IMG/VR virus record: IMGVR_UViG_3300024999_000057
Span: 38,670 to 102,669 of that record
Direction: 5' to 3' (one strand)
Source of the DNA: a virus
DNA: 64,000 nt
Shown: one piece after another, positions 53,108 through 59,890 of the stretch
How the letters are laid out: the number at the start of each line of letters is the position of its first letter
How positions within the stretch are numbered: the first letter of the stretch is position 1
Program-made: the position numbers and the translations under genes
The notes under the pieces: model-generated
Told to the model about the DNA's origin: nothing
Databases searched by the model: none
What the model saw: the letters and a program-made list of their open reading frames with translations, nothing else

Positions 53108-53713
53108 TTAAAAATGTCGATATTCCCTAGCCAATTTCAACACTTTTCGTGAATACTTCGGGTTCCGCCTGCCCCTCTCAAATGACCCAGTGCCTAAGTT
53201 GTAGACCTGCAGGCCGTTCCGGACCCCGTACTTCATCGTGTACTCTTTTAAAAGTACAGCAGAGCACCTGATGTTAACCTCGGGATCATACTTTTCAGAC
53301 TCCTTCGTAATTAGGGGGAACCTATCGGCATGAGCTTTGAAATCTACTTGCCCCGAGCCTTTAGCGCCGGTCCTGCTTCTTGCAAATGGGTACCCCTCAG
53401 ATTCGGCAGTGATTGTCCCGACTAATAAACTCAGGTCAAGATGCTGCTCTCTTGCGGCTTTGATCGTAGCTGCTGCCTGGTACTCAGCAAGCTCGGACCA
53501 AAGCCTTTCGTTCTTCTCCATGTACCAAAGCTTCAGCCTTTGAGTCGTAGCATCAACTTCATGCTTCCTCCCTTCAAGCAAAACTTGGGCTTTTTGATCC
53601 ACCTTCCTAACATCCAAGAGCGCCTTGGTTGCGACCGCCGTTGCTGCTGCAGTTAAAATCACCAGCAGAACTCCGATCTGGGCCAGGTGAGCCACCCGGA
53701 TTTTAAGCCTCAT
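53108..53713 (-). CDS. Membrane-anchored lytic-transglycosylase-like protein (201 aa)
   Basis: One N-terminal membrane segment (about 10-32), a helical stalk (33-95), then an SLT-like domain: 'HLDLSLLVGTITAESEGYP' with the Glu, 'RSRTGAKGSGQVDF' (GSGQ-like turn), 'NIRCSAVLLKEYTMKYG' and 'LQVYNLGTGSFERG' (YN-G--). It would cleave peptidoglycan glycan strands at the inner-membrane face. A membrane-anchored muramidase in an early operon is unlike the endolysin and may aid DNA entry or host wall remodelling. Confidence 0.7.
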   Translation of the reverse strand: MRLKIRVAHLAQIGVLLVILTAAATAVATKALLDVRKVDQKAQVLLEGRKHEVDATTQRLKLWYMEKNERLWSELAEYQAAATIKAAREQHLDLSLLVGTITAESEGYPFARSRTGAKGSGQVDFKAHADRFPLITKESEKYDPEVNIRCSAVLLKEYTMKYGVRNGLQVYNLGTGSFERGRRNPKYSRKVLKLAREYRHF

Positions 53714-53858
53714 TCAAAACTCCTTTTCTCAAAACGTACTCCTTGTCAATCAACTCTCTGAGGATCAGGGATTTGTTGGATTTCCCTGTGCCTAGCCTAA
53801 CGAGTTCATCCAGTTTTTTCGTAGTGTCCTCGTCGAGAGCGATGCAATGCTTGACCAT
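53703..53858 (-). CDS. Ribbon-helix-helix-like mini-protein (51 aa)
   Basis: ATG 53858 (SD GGAGGTGAT) gives 51 residues: a beta strand 'MVKHCIALDEDTTKKLDELV' and two helices, as in Arc/MetJ-type RHH proteins ('KSNKSLILRELIDKEY'). Probably binds DNA as a dimer and regulates transcription. Overlaps the transglycosylase-like gene by 11 nt. Confidence 0.65.
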   Translation of the reverse strand: MVKHCIALDEDTTKKLDELVRLGTGKSNKSLILRELIDKEYVLRKGVLNEA

Positions 53859-53882
53859 CACTTTTAAATCACCTCCTTTTAA

Positions 53883-53896
53883 ATTCAGATATGAAT
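53883..53896 (-). promoter_or_regulatory. A-type palindrome before the RHH gene
   Basis: Exact ATTCA-TATC-TGAAT (minus strand), 3 nt after the upstream stop, before AAAAGGAGG. Confidence 0.55.
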
Positions 53897-53899
53897 TTG

Positions 53900-54082
53900 T
53901 TAGACGAAGAACCACGCGAAAGCGGACTTGATGATGCTCAGCGTGACTTCGTGGAAGATCAGCCATTTGATCCAGACGATACCCCAGAACAAGAAATCCA
54001 TGATTGTGAAGAAGACGCTCTGGTGGATGTGGTAGCCAATGATCGCTGTGATTGCTCCGATAAGGGTGTAGCTTACCGACAT
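53900..54082 (-). CDS. Membrane protein (60 aa)
   Basis: Mostly hydrophobic, two segments (about 5-22 and 27-58) rich in Ile, Phe and Trp. First gene behind the promoter at 54123. Ribosome site CGGGAGC. Confidence 0.55.
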   Translation of the reverse strand: MSVSYTLIGAITAIIGYHIHQSVFFTIMDFLFWGIVWIKWLIFHEVTLSIIKSAFAWFFV

Positions 54083-54122
54083 AATTTTGCTCCCGTTTAA
54101 AATGATTTTTAATTCAGATGTG

Positions 54123-54151
54123 AGTATATACCATCTCTAACAATAAGTCAA
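54123..54151 (-). promoter_or_regulatory. Sigma70-type promoter flanked by A-type sites
   Basis: TTGACT, 17-nt spacer, TATACT on the minus strand. A near-A-site (54159-54172, one mismatch) lies before the -35, with a TTTTATC spacer, and another (54112-54125, one mismatch) touches the -10. Confidence 0.85.
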
Positions 54152-54188
54152 GATAAAAATGCACTTGTGAATTTATCTCAGAATAGCA

Positions 54189-54212
54189 AGGGCCTCGATT
54201 AAGAGGCCCTTC
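54189..54212 (-). terminator. Nine-bp hairpin with weak tail
   Basis: AAGGGCCTC / GAGGCCCTT with a 6-nt loop between the 52-aa gene and the promoter; no clean U-tract, so it may be a partial terminator. Confidence 0.5.
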
Positions 54213-54256
54213 AGGAAGATTGGATATTCAATTGTGGTCCTGCTCAAACAAAAATG

Positions 54257-54415
54257 CTACACGCTCCAGGGGTTGTTAGGGCAAGAGCCATCTTCGTGAT
54301 CATCGCACAAAGTCTCTTGCAGCGAGTCCTTGTGATCGTCCGTGAGCATTTCTGCTACGGCTTGGAGTTGGTTGAGGTGGCGAGGACAATTTTCACAGGT
54401 AGGCAAGTGGGGCAT
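54257..54415 (-). CDS. Small Cys/His-rich protein (52 aa)
   Basis: ATG 54415 with AGGAGAG upstream is preferred. 'MPHLPTCENCPRHLNQL' and the end 'LCDDHEDGSCPNNPW' give possible zinc ligands (CxxC-xx-H and Cys pairs). No function known. Confidence 0.55.
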   Translation of the reverse strand: MPHLPTCENCPRHLNQLQAVAEMLTDDHKDSLQETLCDDHEDGSCPNNPWSV

Positions 54416-54714
54416 TAAAATCTCTCCTAGTGCATTGAATTTGTGGTCGTTATACCACAACGCAAAATTATCAAAAATCAATGAAAGGTCAAACGGTTCT
54501 GCTTGCTCAGTACCTATTCAGAAGCGTATTACTTTTCAGGTAAAAAGGCAAGAGAAATCTTAGTTTCGTGTCAATTTTCTTAGTTTAAACTTAAAGAACC
54601 AATAATTTCTTGGGCTTACCCCTGAGCCAAGTTAATTACTACTAAAATGGTGATCAATATTAAATTTTAAATACTATTTAATTACCGAAGTATACCTAAA
54701 AAATCTAATTAATC
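54416..54714. promoter_or_regulatory. AT-rich non-coding region
   Basis: About 300 nt without a convincing gene, clearly AT-richer than its surroundings (54540-54714 above all). On the minus strand there are TTGACC and a TG-extended TATAAC (complement at about 54454-54459) that could drive the 52-aa gene. AT-richness would also fit an origin or a binding site. Confidence 0.45.
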
Positions 54715-55392
54715 CTACCCAATCCTCACCAGCAGATTCTTGACGCCCTGTGAAGTCCAGACCTTTTTCTTCCTGGGAGTCTGGATTCCTGCTTCAGTCA
54801 ATTGCTGAGCCAAGGCGGTTAAAGAGGTGATTCCTTGGTTCTGGAATTTGATTATTTCAGGTTTCAATTTCTCGGCGCGAAGATCCGCTTTGGTCCGGTT
54901 CTTGAGAGAGCCTTGGATTCTGCCATCTCCAAATTTGGCTTCATCTCTGTTCAAGTGGCACGCCTTGCCCAGTTGAACTCCCTTGGCCTTAGCCGCCTTC
55001 AGGCCGTTCTTGGTCCGCTCCCTGATCCTCTCCAACTCGTACTCAGCTACGCAGCCGAGCACGTTCAGTACGAACCTGCTTGTGTTGGGGAAGTCGCAGA
55101 TGATGATCTCGACTCCGGAATCCAGGATCACGGTGAGGAACGAGAGGCTCCTCGAAAGTCTGTCAAGTCTTGCTGTGATCAGCCTGCAGCCGGTCAACTC
55201 GCAGTAGTTCAGGGCCTCCTTGAGAACCGGTCTTTCCTTGTTGGAGCCAGATTCTACCTCGGTGTACTCCTTGATGACTTCGAGATTGTGACGGGTTGCG
55301 TAATCAGCAACTATGGCTCGCTGAGCGTCGAGTCCGTGTCGCTCTGACTGTCCTTTGGTTGAGACACGGCTGTAGAAAATGCACCGTTCCAT
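54715..55392 (-). CDS. Serine recombinase, resolvase/invertase type (225 aa)
   Basis: N-terminal catalytic domain: 'IFYSRVSTKGQSERHGLDAQ' (nucleophile Ser11 in the RVS motif), 'GCRLITARLDRLSRSL' (Arg pair), 'VAEYELERIRERTKNGL' (E-helix). The C-terminal 60 residues hold an HTH-like DNA-binding part ('TALAQQLTEAGIQTPRKKK'). Too short for a large serine integrase, so it more likely resolves multimers or inverts a segment. A 30-bp palindrome lies 316 nt upstream. Confidence 0.9.
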   Translation of the reverse strand: MERCIFYSRVSTKGQSERHGLDAQRAIVADYATRHNLEVIKEYTEVESGSNKERPVLKEALNYCELTGCRLITARLDRLSRSLSFLTVILDSGVEIIICDFPNTSRFVLNVLGCVAEYELERIRERTKNGLKAAKAKGVQLGKACHLNRDEAKFGDGRIQGSLKNRTKADLRAEKLKPEIIKFQNQGITSLTALAQQLTEAGIQTPRKKKVWTSQGVKNLLVRIG

Positions 55393-55402
55393 TTTAGACC
55401 TC

Positions 55403-55597
55403 CTAACTTATATTCCCATCTCGATAAAGTATTCTGGAGGAGCACGCAGGGCACTCAATGGTGGGCACCCAGTCATCTCCATCCCAAGCAGCAACTCCTG
55501 ACTTGACGCTGCCGTCTTCTTCGTCCCAGATATCTGGCTCAGGTATCCTGTCTCGGTCTAGAACTATGCCGCAATTACCGCAGGAAGTTAGGTTCAC
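55403..55597 (-). CDS. Zinc-ribbon protein (64 aa)
   Basis: GTG 55597 (GTGA overlap with the upstream gene, GGAGG upstream). Two Cys pairs, 'SCGNCGIVLDRD' and 'IECPACSSRILYR', as in rubredoxin-like or zinc-ribbon proteins. Likely structural zinc. Confidence 0.65.
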   Translation of the reverse strand: MNLTSCGNCGIVLDRDRIPEPDIWDEEDGSVKSGVAAWDGDDWVPTIECPACSSRILYRDGNIS

Positions 55598-55962
55598 TTT
55601 TGGGCCTCCTTCTGTTGATTCTCCCACCAATCATCAAAGCCCTGCTCCGTGTTGCTTCCAGGCTGGTTGTACCACCAGCGGAAGAAGTCGCAGGCGATTT
55701 GTTTGTGGATCAATTTGTCGGCGCCGACAAATTGATCGGGGTTGGTTATGGCTTGGCGGCTGAGCCTAGCCCAAGCAGAGCCCTCACAGCCCACCTCGAA
55801 GTCATCGGCACAAAGTGCTGCAGCCCGCTCCAGCCCTCTTGCCTCGCCTATAGCAAGGGCGGCGTTGAAAGCTTTCAGTGTCTCGGGGTGCCTCTCCACA
55901 TACTTACTGGCCCCCAATTCCGACATCTCAGCGTGGACAGCAAACCACTGGTTAAAGTCCAT
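55594..55962 (-). CDS. Hypothetical protein containing a 30-bp palindrome (122 aa)
   Basis: Helical protein ('ETLKAFNAALAIGEARGLER', 'LIHKQIACDFFRWWYNQPGS'). The palindrome codes for 'DQFVGADKLI' with no frame disruption. Similar helical proteins with 'GLERAAALCAD' exist in many phages, of unknown function. Confidence 0.7.
   Translation of the reverse strand: MDFNQWFAVHAEMSELGASKYVERHPETLKAFNAALAIGEARGLERAAALCADDFEVGCEGSAWARLSRQAITNPDQFVGADKLIHKQIACDFFRWWYNQPGSNTEQGFDDWWENQQKEAQK
55708..55737. repeat. 30-bp perfect palindrome within coding sequence
   Basis: GATCAATTTGTCGGC followed directly by its exact reverse complement, centred on GC at 55722-55723. The largest perfect inverted repeat I saw in a coding region. 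Candidate recombination or protein-binding site near a serine recombinase gene. Confidence 0.8.
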
Positions 55963-55965
55963 TTT

Positions 55966-56136
55966 TTATTTCTCCCTCCCACATTTCAGGCATTCGTATT
56001 CAGGTTCTCTCAGATCAACTCCTTCCCGAATAACGGCAAACGAGATCAGAGAAGCGGCTAATTGAGTGAAGAATCCGGTCTTGGGTAATTTTCTGTGAAG
56101 CGTGCCGGTTCTACAGTTAGGGCAGTAGTGGGTCAT
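55966..56136 (-). CDS. Zinc-ribbon mini-protein (56 aa)
   Basis: Found by reading the gap: MTHYCPNCRTGTLHRKL ... 'YECLKCGREK', two CxxC pairs at both ends with a hydrophobic middle. ATGA overlap with the upstream gene; ends 3 nt before the next gene's start. Confidence 0.65.
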   Translation of the reverse strand: MTHYCPNCRTGTLHRKLPKTGFFTQLAASLISFAVIREGVDLREPEYECLKCGREK

Positions 56137-56717
56137 TTGGTGACCCTCTCCGCAGCGAGTACCGCATGAATCCTTCGCGCTAACTCGATGTTCAAGTTGT
56201 CTCCGTCACAGTCTATTTTGAGACAAAACTGCTTGGATTCTTCAAGAAGCTCTTGCAGCACCTTCTCGCGCTGCTCGGCGGCTTCGGCGCGGGTTTTGAA
56301 CCTTTCATAGCTGCCTAGGATACTATTCTTAGCCATCTCGGAAGCTAAAAGCTCCTCCCTTGCTTGCTTGAGGTCAGCTTCTACCTCAACCACCGCCTGC
56401 TCATACCTCGCCAATAATAAACAGAGGTTGCTCCTGTTTTCATCCAGTAGTGCAGGCATGATAGCGAGGGTTATGTTCTGGCGCTCTTCGGCGGTCAAGG
56501 CATCCGTTCGAGTAACGTCGAACATCGTGATCGCTTTTCTGGCTGAAGCGAGTTTGGACTCGGCGGCTTCTGCGCGGCACTCTGGACAGCCCTTTTCCTC
56601 ATTTATATTTTGATACCCATGATGCCCACACCAGCCAACTTTGTAGGCGACCCCAGAGTAGCAAGTCTCGTCAATGATGAATCCCTGAGCCTTCATTTCC
56701 TCTTCCTCTGTTTTCAT
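56133..56717 (-). CDS. Coiled-coil protein with N-terminal Cys motif (194 aa)
   Basis: N-terminus has 'GWCGHHGYQ' and 'GCPECRAEAA' (possible zinc site), followed by about 140 residues of Ala/Glu-rich coiled coil ('QAVVEVEADLKQAREELLAS', 'AEAAEQREKVLQELLEES'). Short phage proteins with such layouts are common and poorly understood. RBS GGAGG. Confidence 0.7.
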   Translation of the reverse strand: MKTEEEEMKAQGFIIDETCYSGVAYKVGWCGHHGYQNINEEKGCPECRAEAAESKLASARKAITMFDVTRTDALTAEERQNITLAIMPALLDENRSNLCLLLARYEQAVVEVEADLKQAREELLASEMAKNSILGSYERFKTRAEAAEQREKVLQELLEESKQFCLKIDCDGDNLNIELARRIHAVLAAERVTK

Positions 56718-56749
56718 TTTATAAACCCTCCTTGCGACAGATTAAGTCG

Positions 56750-57448
56750 CTACTTAATTCCCCTAGTCAAAACTCCGTGAACAAATCCTTTAAAATAGTC
56801 GCCTGAGATCCCATTATGGGGCGATGACATCTCCTTGAATTTGAACAAAATTTCTTCCAAGGTCAGCCCAGCCATCTCCTCTGGGCTTACCTCTTTCTCC
56901 ACTCCAGTAGCAGATTTAGGTTCTTCTGGTAGCAGATCCGTTGCAGTCACAGGTTCTCCCAAATCCTTTACTCCGATGACTCCCATCTCCTGCATTTTGG
57001 TCTGAATCACCTCCAGGAATTCCATTGTGGCACTTTCGATAACAAATCTAGGGAACAACGACTGGAAGATCCGCCAATGAGCAGAGCGAGCGCCTCCTCG
57101 CTCCTTGAAGGGGTCTTTGCCTTTCTTGTAGGCCACGAGTACACCCTTCGAATAAATGTCCTCTGTAGACCCATTCAGGGCTTCAGAATCGGCTAATGAG
57201 AAGATGTAATGGTTGCCTAGAGGATCTCTAACTTTAGCCAGGATCAATTCACTGATTGGCTTCGCTTCCAAGTCGTACTCCTTCGGGTGGCCGATGTGGT
57301 AACTCCCACAGATTTCACATTTGTAGGGCTCGATCTTCTCCCCAGATTTTGTTGAGGATTGCTCTGCTTTCTTCTGGGCGGTTGAAAGCAGAGCGTATTT
57401 AATTTTGGGCTTACACATTCGGAGTGCACGTTCTTGGAGTTCGGTCAT
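56750..57448 (-). CDS. Hypothetical protein with one zinc-like finger (232 aa)
   Basis: Near the N-terminus 'EPYKCEICGSYHIGHPKEY' looks like a CxxC-H-H zinc finger. The rest is alpha/beta with 'FKERGGARSAHWRIFQSLFP'. No catalytic motif found. RBS GGAGGCCC. Confidence 0.65.
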   Translation of the reverse strand: MTELQERALRMCKPKIKYALLSTAQKKAEQSSTKSGEKIEPYKCEICGSYHIGHPKEYDLEAKPISELILAKVRDPLGNHYIFSLADSEALNGSTEDIYSKGVLVAYKKGKDPFKERGGARSAHWRIFQSLFPRFVIESATMEFLEVIQTKMQEMGVIGVKDLGEPVTATDLLPEEPKSATGVEKEVSPEEMAGLTLEEILFKFKEMSSPHNGISGDYFKGFVHGVLTRGIK

Positions 57449-57461
57449 TTTAGGGCCTCCT

Positions 57462-57650
57462 TTATAGGCTGTGCAGCGGGATCACTAGCATGAACAGAAG
57501 AATCGCGAAGGGAATCCCGAACAGGCCATATTCGCTGTACCCGGAAAACGGGTAGTACTCGGGATTAGGAGGCGACCATTCCTTCTTCGGCTCCTCTTCG
57601 ATGCTGTGGTAGATGGCATTGGCTTTTTCGGTCAGCTTAGGGTTGGGCAT
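57462..57650 (-). CDS. Single-pass membrane protein (62 aa)
   Basis: Soluble N-terminus 'MPNPKLTEKANAIYHSIEEE' and a C-terminal hydrophobic segment ('GIPFAILLFMLVIPLHSL'). Tail-anchored topology. RBS AAGGAGACCC. Function unknown. Confidence 0.6.
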   Translation of the reverse strand: MPNPKLTEKANAIYHSIEEEPKKEWSPPNPEYYPFSGYSEYGLFGIPFAILLFMLVIPLHSL

Positions 57651-57663
57651 TTTAGGGTCTCCT

Positions 57664-57777
57664 TTAGTATCGGATTTTGAAGTCGCAGTTAGGGCACTCG
57701 TAAAAACCTGCGTTCTCGTTATAAACCAGCAGCGTTTTGCAGTGCTGGCAACGGGGCGGCTTGAATGGCTCGAACAT
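57664..57777 (-). CDS. Zinc-ribbon mini-protein (37 aa)
   Basis: ATG 57777 with AGGAGG gives 37 residues, 'RCQHCKTLLVY' and 'YECPNCDFKIRY', a minimal four-Cys ribbon. Confidence 0.65.
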   Translation of the reverse strand: MFEPFKPPRCQHCKTLLVYNENAGFYECPNCDFKIRY

Positions 57778-57787
57778 TTTATTCCTC

Positions 57788-58066
57788 CTATTTGTCGGTA
57801 GTAGGGCCTGTAAGAAGGGCCGCCATAATCCTGTAGGTACCAGTGAGATCCAGGTAGACCATCCCAGCAGCCATAGCTTCGTAAGGGTTGTCCCTCTCCA
57901 ACATTTCAGCCATCCCATTCACGCACTCCCAAGACTCAGGACTATCGCAGCCCATCTCCCGGCAATGCTCGTAGGCTACTTGTCTGCGCACCATAGGGAC
58001 AGGTCTGCCTATATTTGCAAACGAATCAAGGGGCTGGGTTCTCTTCTGGTTCATGAATTCGGCCAT
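57788..58066 (-). CDS. Hypothetical protein (92 aa)
   Basis: First gene after a consensus promoter. Contains 'YEHCREMGCDSPESWECVNG' and 'MVYLDLTGTYRIMAALLTGP'. Three Cys. No family recognised. Ribosome site GGAGGCCC. Confidence 0.65.
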   Translation of the reverse strand: MAEFMNQKRTQPLDSFANIGRPVPMVRRQVAYEHCREMGCDSPESWECVNGMAEMLERDNPYEAMAAGMVYLDLTGTYRIMAALLTGPTTDK

Positions 58067-58098
58067 TTTTTGGGCCTCCTTTTCTTAGATTAACGTGG

Positions 58099-58127
58099 AT
58101 TTTAATTCACTTCTGAATTTTTGTCAA
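58099..58127 (-). promoter_or_regulatory. Promoter with A-type palindrome filling the spacer
   Basis: TTGACA, 17 nt, TAAAAT on the minus strand; the exact palindrome ATTCA-GAAG-TGAAT (58105-58118) lies entirely between -35 and -10, so a bound protein would block RNA polymerase. Confidence 0.85.
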
Positions 58128-58128
58128 G

Positions 58129-58302
58129 CTAAAAATCCCAGTTCCTCCCAGCATCTTCGTTCAGAACGAAGAGGATTTCCAGCTCCTCCCCACACTCCGG
58201 GCAGTCCTGATCCGCCGAAATGAAGGAGCAATCTGAGGCAAGGACCAGGTTTTTATTAATGGAGTACCAAGAAATCTCGTTGCCGCAGTTAGAGCACTTC
58301 AT
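58129..58302 (-). CDS. Zinc-ribbon mini-protein (57 aa)
   Basis: Found by reading the gap: 'MKCSNCGNEISW' and 'DCPECGEELE' make a four-Cys ribbon. ATG behind GGGGGTTGT. Its stop overlaps the promoter of the next operon. Confidence 0.65.
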   Translation of the reverse strand: MKCSNCGNEISWYSINKNLVLASDCSFISADQDCPECGEELEILFVLNEDAGRNWDF

Positions 58303-58331
58303 ACAACCCCCTGTTTTGTTTAGGTTCTAGT

Positions 58332-58343
58332 GTGAGAATTCAC
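58332..58343 (-). promoter_or_regulatory. B-type palindrome GTGA-GAAT-TCAC
   Basis: 12-bp palindrome 30 nt upstream of the zinc-ribbon start and 37 nt from the outward -35 of the non-coding element. Confidence 0.5.
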
Positions 58344-58379
58344 ATTTCAGAACATTAAAGAATTATAATAAAAAAAGAC

Positions 58380-58530
58380 TTGACAAACTATTAGAAACCG
58401 TGGTATTTTATAAACCGGCGCTAGCCGATGAAGTTATAGGTTTATACCCCTAGTAACTGGGTAGGGATTAGCGAGCCTTTTACCAGAATAGTACTTGACT
58501 AATTCGATAAAGAATTAATCCCTCGCTACC
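58380..58530 (+). ncRNA. Outward-facing non-coding element, copy 1 (candidate RNA)
   Basis: On the strand opposite all nearby genes: TTGACA (58380), 18-nt spacer, TG-extended TATTTT (58404). Then hairpin CGGC-GCTA-GCCG (58416-58427), the conserved core 58431-58475, and a stem AGGGATTA / TAATCCCT (58463-58470 with 58516-58523). The core is 32 of 36 identical to copy 2 at 59455-59490. The far arm overlaps the stop of the gene 58515-58859. No clear terminator, so the end is approximate. Confidence 0.5.
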
Positions 58531-58859
58531 GAGTAGCAAACCGATTCCCAGTTGAAGGTTAATTCGAGTTCCATCGCTCCATTCTCCCAGGTCCAGAACT
58601 TGAGTTGGAATCCTCCGATTCCTAGCCGGTTGTACACCAGATGATTTGGAGCCTGGAGGATCTCCTTCAGCCTGGAGAACATCGAGCAGCAAGAGGAGCG
58701 CATCGCGCCGGTCGTAGGAACCTGAGATTCTCCGTTGGGTCCCTGATTCACCCAGGTCCACCTAGTAATCAGCATTAGGGCTCTCACCTTTTCGAAGTCG
58801 AATTTTTCCATGATTTCGGTGAAGGTATTTTCTATGTTTTGGATTTGAGTTGCGTTCAT
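58515..58859 (-). CDS. Hypothetical protein (114 aa)
   Basis: Soluble alpha/beta protein from 'MNATQIQNIENTFTEIMEKF'; 'GAMELELTFNWESVCYSVARD' at the end. Its last codons are complementary to the core of the non-coding element. No family recognised. Confidence 0.6.
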   Translation of the reverse strand: MNATQIQNIENTFTEIMEKFDFEKVRALMLITRWTWVNQGPNGESQVPTTGAMRSSCCSMFSRLKEILQAPNHLVYNRLGIGGFQLKFWTWENGAMELELTFNWESVCYSVARD

Positions 58860-58871
58860 TATTTTAATCGG

Positions 58872-59057
58872 TTATCGTCCAGGAACCGCAGGAAGCGGTA
58901 TCCAATGTGTAGGTGTCTCGTCGTAGAAAACGCTACCGTGGACCTCGAAGCACTGATCCGGGATGTTCCAGATCATCACGAAAGGCCTCTTCAGGTGAGG
59001 ATCATAGCCGAGGATGTGGCAGTCCTTCGGAGCCGTCTCGATTGGTTGCCAGTTCAT
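58872..59057 (-). CDS. DUF551-like small protein (61 aa)
   Basis: Opens 'MNWQPIETAPKD' and ends 'THWIPLPAVPGR', the DUF551 pattern (W-P--T-P-D ... THW-PLP) common in phages. One or two related genes occur (59887-60132). Function unknown. Confidence 0.85.
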   Translation of the reverse strand: MNWQPIETAPKDCHILGYDPHLKRPFVMIWNIPDQCFEVHGSVFYDETPTHWIPLPAVPGR

Positions 59058-59059
59058 TT

Positions 59060-59353
59060 TTATGCCTCCTCAGCTTTTTTGATAGCCTGCTCGGCGATAA
59101 CCAGCAGGTCCGAAATATCGTTGGTGCTCATCGGGCCGAAAGCCTCCATCCCCAAAAGCCTGGCGTGAAGATCCTTCAGAGCATCCAAGAGAGCAGGAGC
59201 CTGGGAGATTAGGAGGGCGTTGGCCTCGGTTTCTCCAAGGACAAGGTAGGACAAGTTGCGCACCACCGCCACTCCCCGCCCTGCTCCCCATATCGTAGCG
59301 TATTGATTTCCATGCCCTGTTATCTCCCAAGGCCTCTTCGTGTGCTTGCTCAT
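59060..59353 (-). CDS. Conserved phage protein (97 aa)
   Basis: Contains 'ETEANALLISQAPALLDAL', the ANA-LI--AP-LL-AL signature of a widespread phage family of unknown function; N-terminal 'RPWEITGHGNQYATIWG' also typical. ATG after GGAGGTAGG. Preceded by non-coding element copy 2. Confidence 0.8.
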   Translation of the reverse strand: MSKHTKRPWEITGHGNQYATIWGAGRGVAVVRNLSYLVLGETEANALLISQAPALLDALKDLHARLLGMEAFGPMSTNDISDLLVIAEQAIKKAEEA

Positions 59354-59396
59354 TTCCTACCTCCAATTATTAGAGAAAAATAATTTAATTTGCCAC

Positions 59397-59520
59397 TTGA
59401 CAAATCCCAAAAGTGTGGTACACTTAAAATCGCCGAAGGCAAAAGAAGATTATAGTTTATACCCCTAGTAGTTGAGTAGGGTTTAGCGAGGATTTGCTCT
59501 CTACTAAACCCTACTGATTT
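59397..59520 (+). ncRNA. Outward-facing non-coding element, copy 2 (candidate RNA)
   Basis: Plus strand: TTGACA (59397), 16-nt spacer, TG-extended TACACT (59419). Then hairpin GCC-GAA-GGC (59432-59440), the core 59446-59490, and a perfect 11-bp stem GTAGGGTTTAG / CTAAACCCTAC (59476-59486 with 59504-59514). Relative to copy 1 the stem has A-T exchanged for T-A and hairpin 1 is also changed but still pairs. The minus strand has TATAAT (complement at 59448-59453), so the other direction is also possible. Confidence 0.55.
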
Positions 59521-59543
59521 GGTGTACAATTATTTCCCTGGAT

Positions 59544-59738
59544 TTATCCCGTCACATTTAGGCCGATGAAATCCGGCCTGGATAACTCCTTCAACTTGTC
59601 AGCCACTTCCTTCGTCCCGAACTCATGGGTCCAGACGGGCCGACCGAAAAGCTCCTCGGCGTAAGCGTGCATGGCTGCGAAGCTACCGAGTAGGAATCCG
59701 GTGTAGGCTGAAACGATTGCTGCTTCTCTTTTGGTCAT
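59544..59738 (-). CDS. Conserved phage protein (64 aa)
   Basis: 'MTKREAAIVSAYTGFLLGSF' and 'EELFGRPVWTHEFG' match a small phage family ('TKREAAIVSAYTG-L-G----H-YAEE--GRPV-THE') of unknown function. ATG after GGAGATTTG. 3' neighbour of element copy 2. Confidence 0.85.
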   Translation of the reverse strand: MTKREAAIVSAYTGFLLGSFAAMHAYAEELFGRPVWTHEFGTKEVADKLKELSRPDFIGLNVTG

Positions 59739-59741
59739 CTT

Positions 59742-59813
59742 TCAAATCTCCTTTTCCGCATTCTCTGTGGATACATCCAGAAAAGTGAATACACCTTTAG
59801 GTAAATTTTTCAT
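59742..59813 (-). CDS. Possible micro-protein (23 aa)
   Basis: ATG after GGAGACC opens MKNLPKGVFTFLDV, ending 'AEKEI' next to the following SD. Short, but well placed between coupled genes. Confidence 0.3.
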   Translation of the reverse strand: MKNLPKGVFTFLDVSTENAEKEI

Positions 59814-59824
59814 TTTTAGGTCTC

Positions 59825-59890
59825 CTAGTTGAGCAGGCAAGCCTGCAAGAGTTCAACCAAAATTCTGAGTTGTTCGGGATCGAGGTTCAT
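59825..59890 (-). CDS. Possible micro-protein (21 aa)
   Basis: ATG overlaps the stop of the DUF551-like gene (ATGA) and encodes MNLDPEQLRILVELLQ, an amphipathic helix. May be real or a coupling leader. Confidence 0.3.
   Translation of the reverse strand: MNLDPEQLRILVELLQACLLN

Noticed and set aside
54715-55392. Serine recombinase as a large integrase for lysogeny
   Set aside because: Only 225 aa, lacking the large C-terminal domain of serine integrases; no attachment site or repressor/immunity block is seen.
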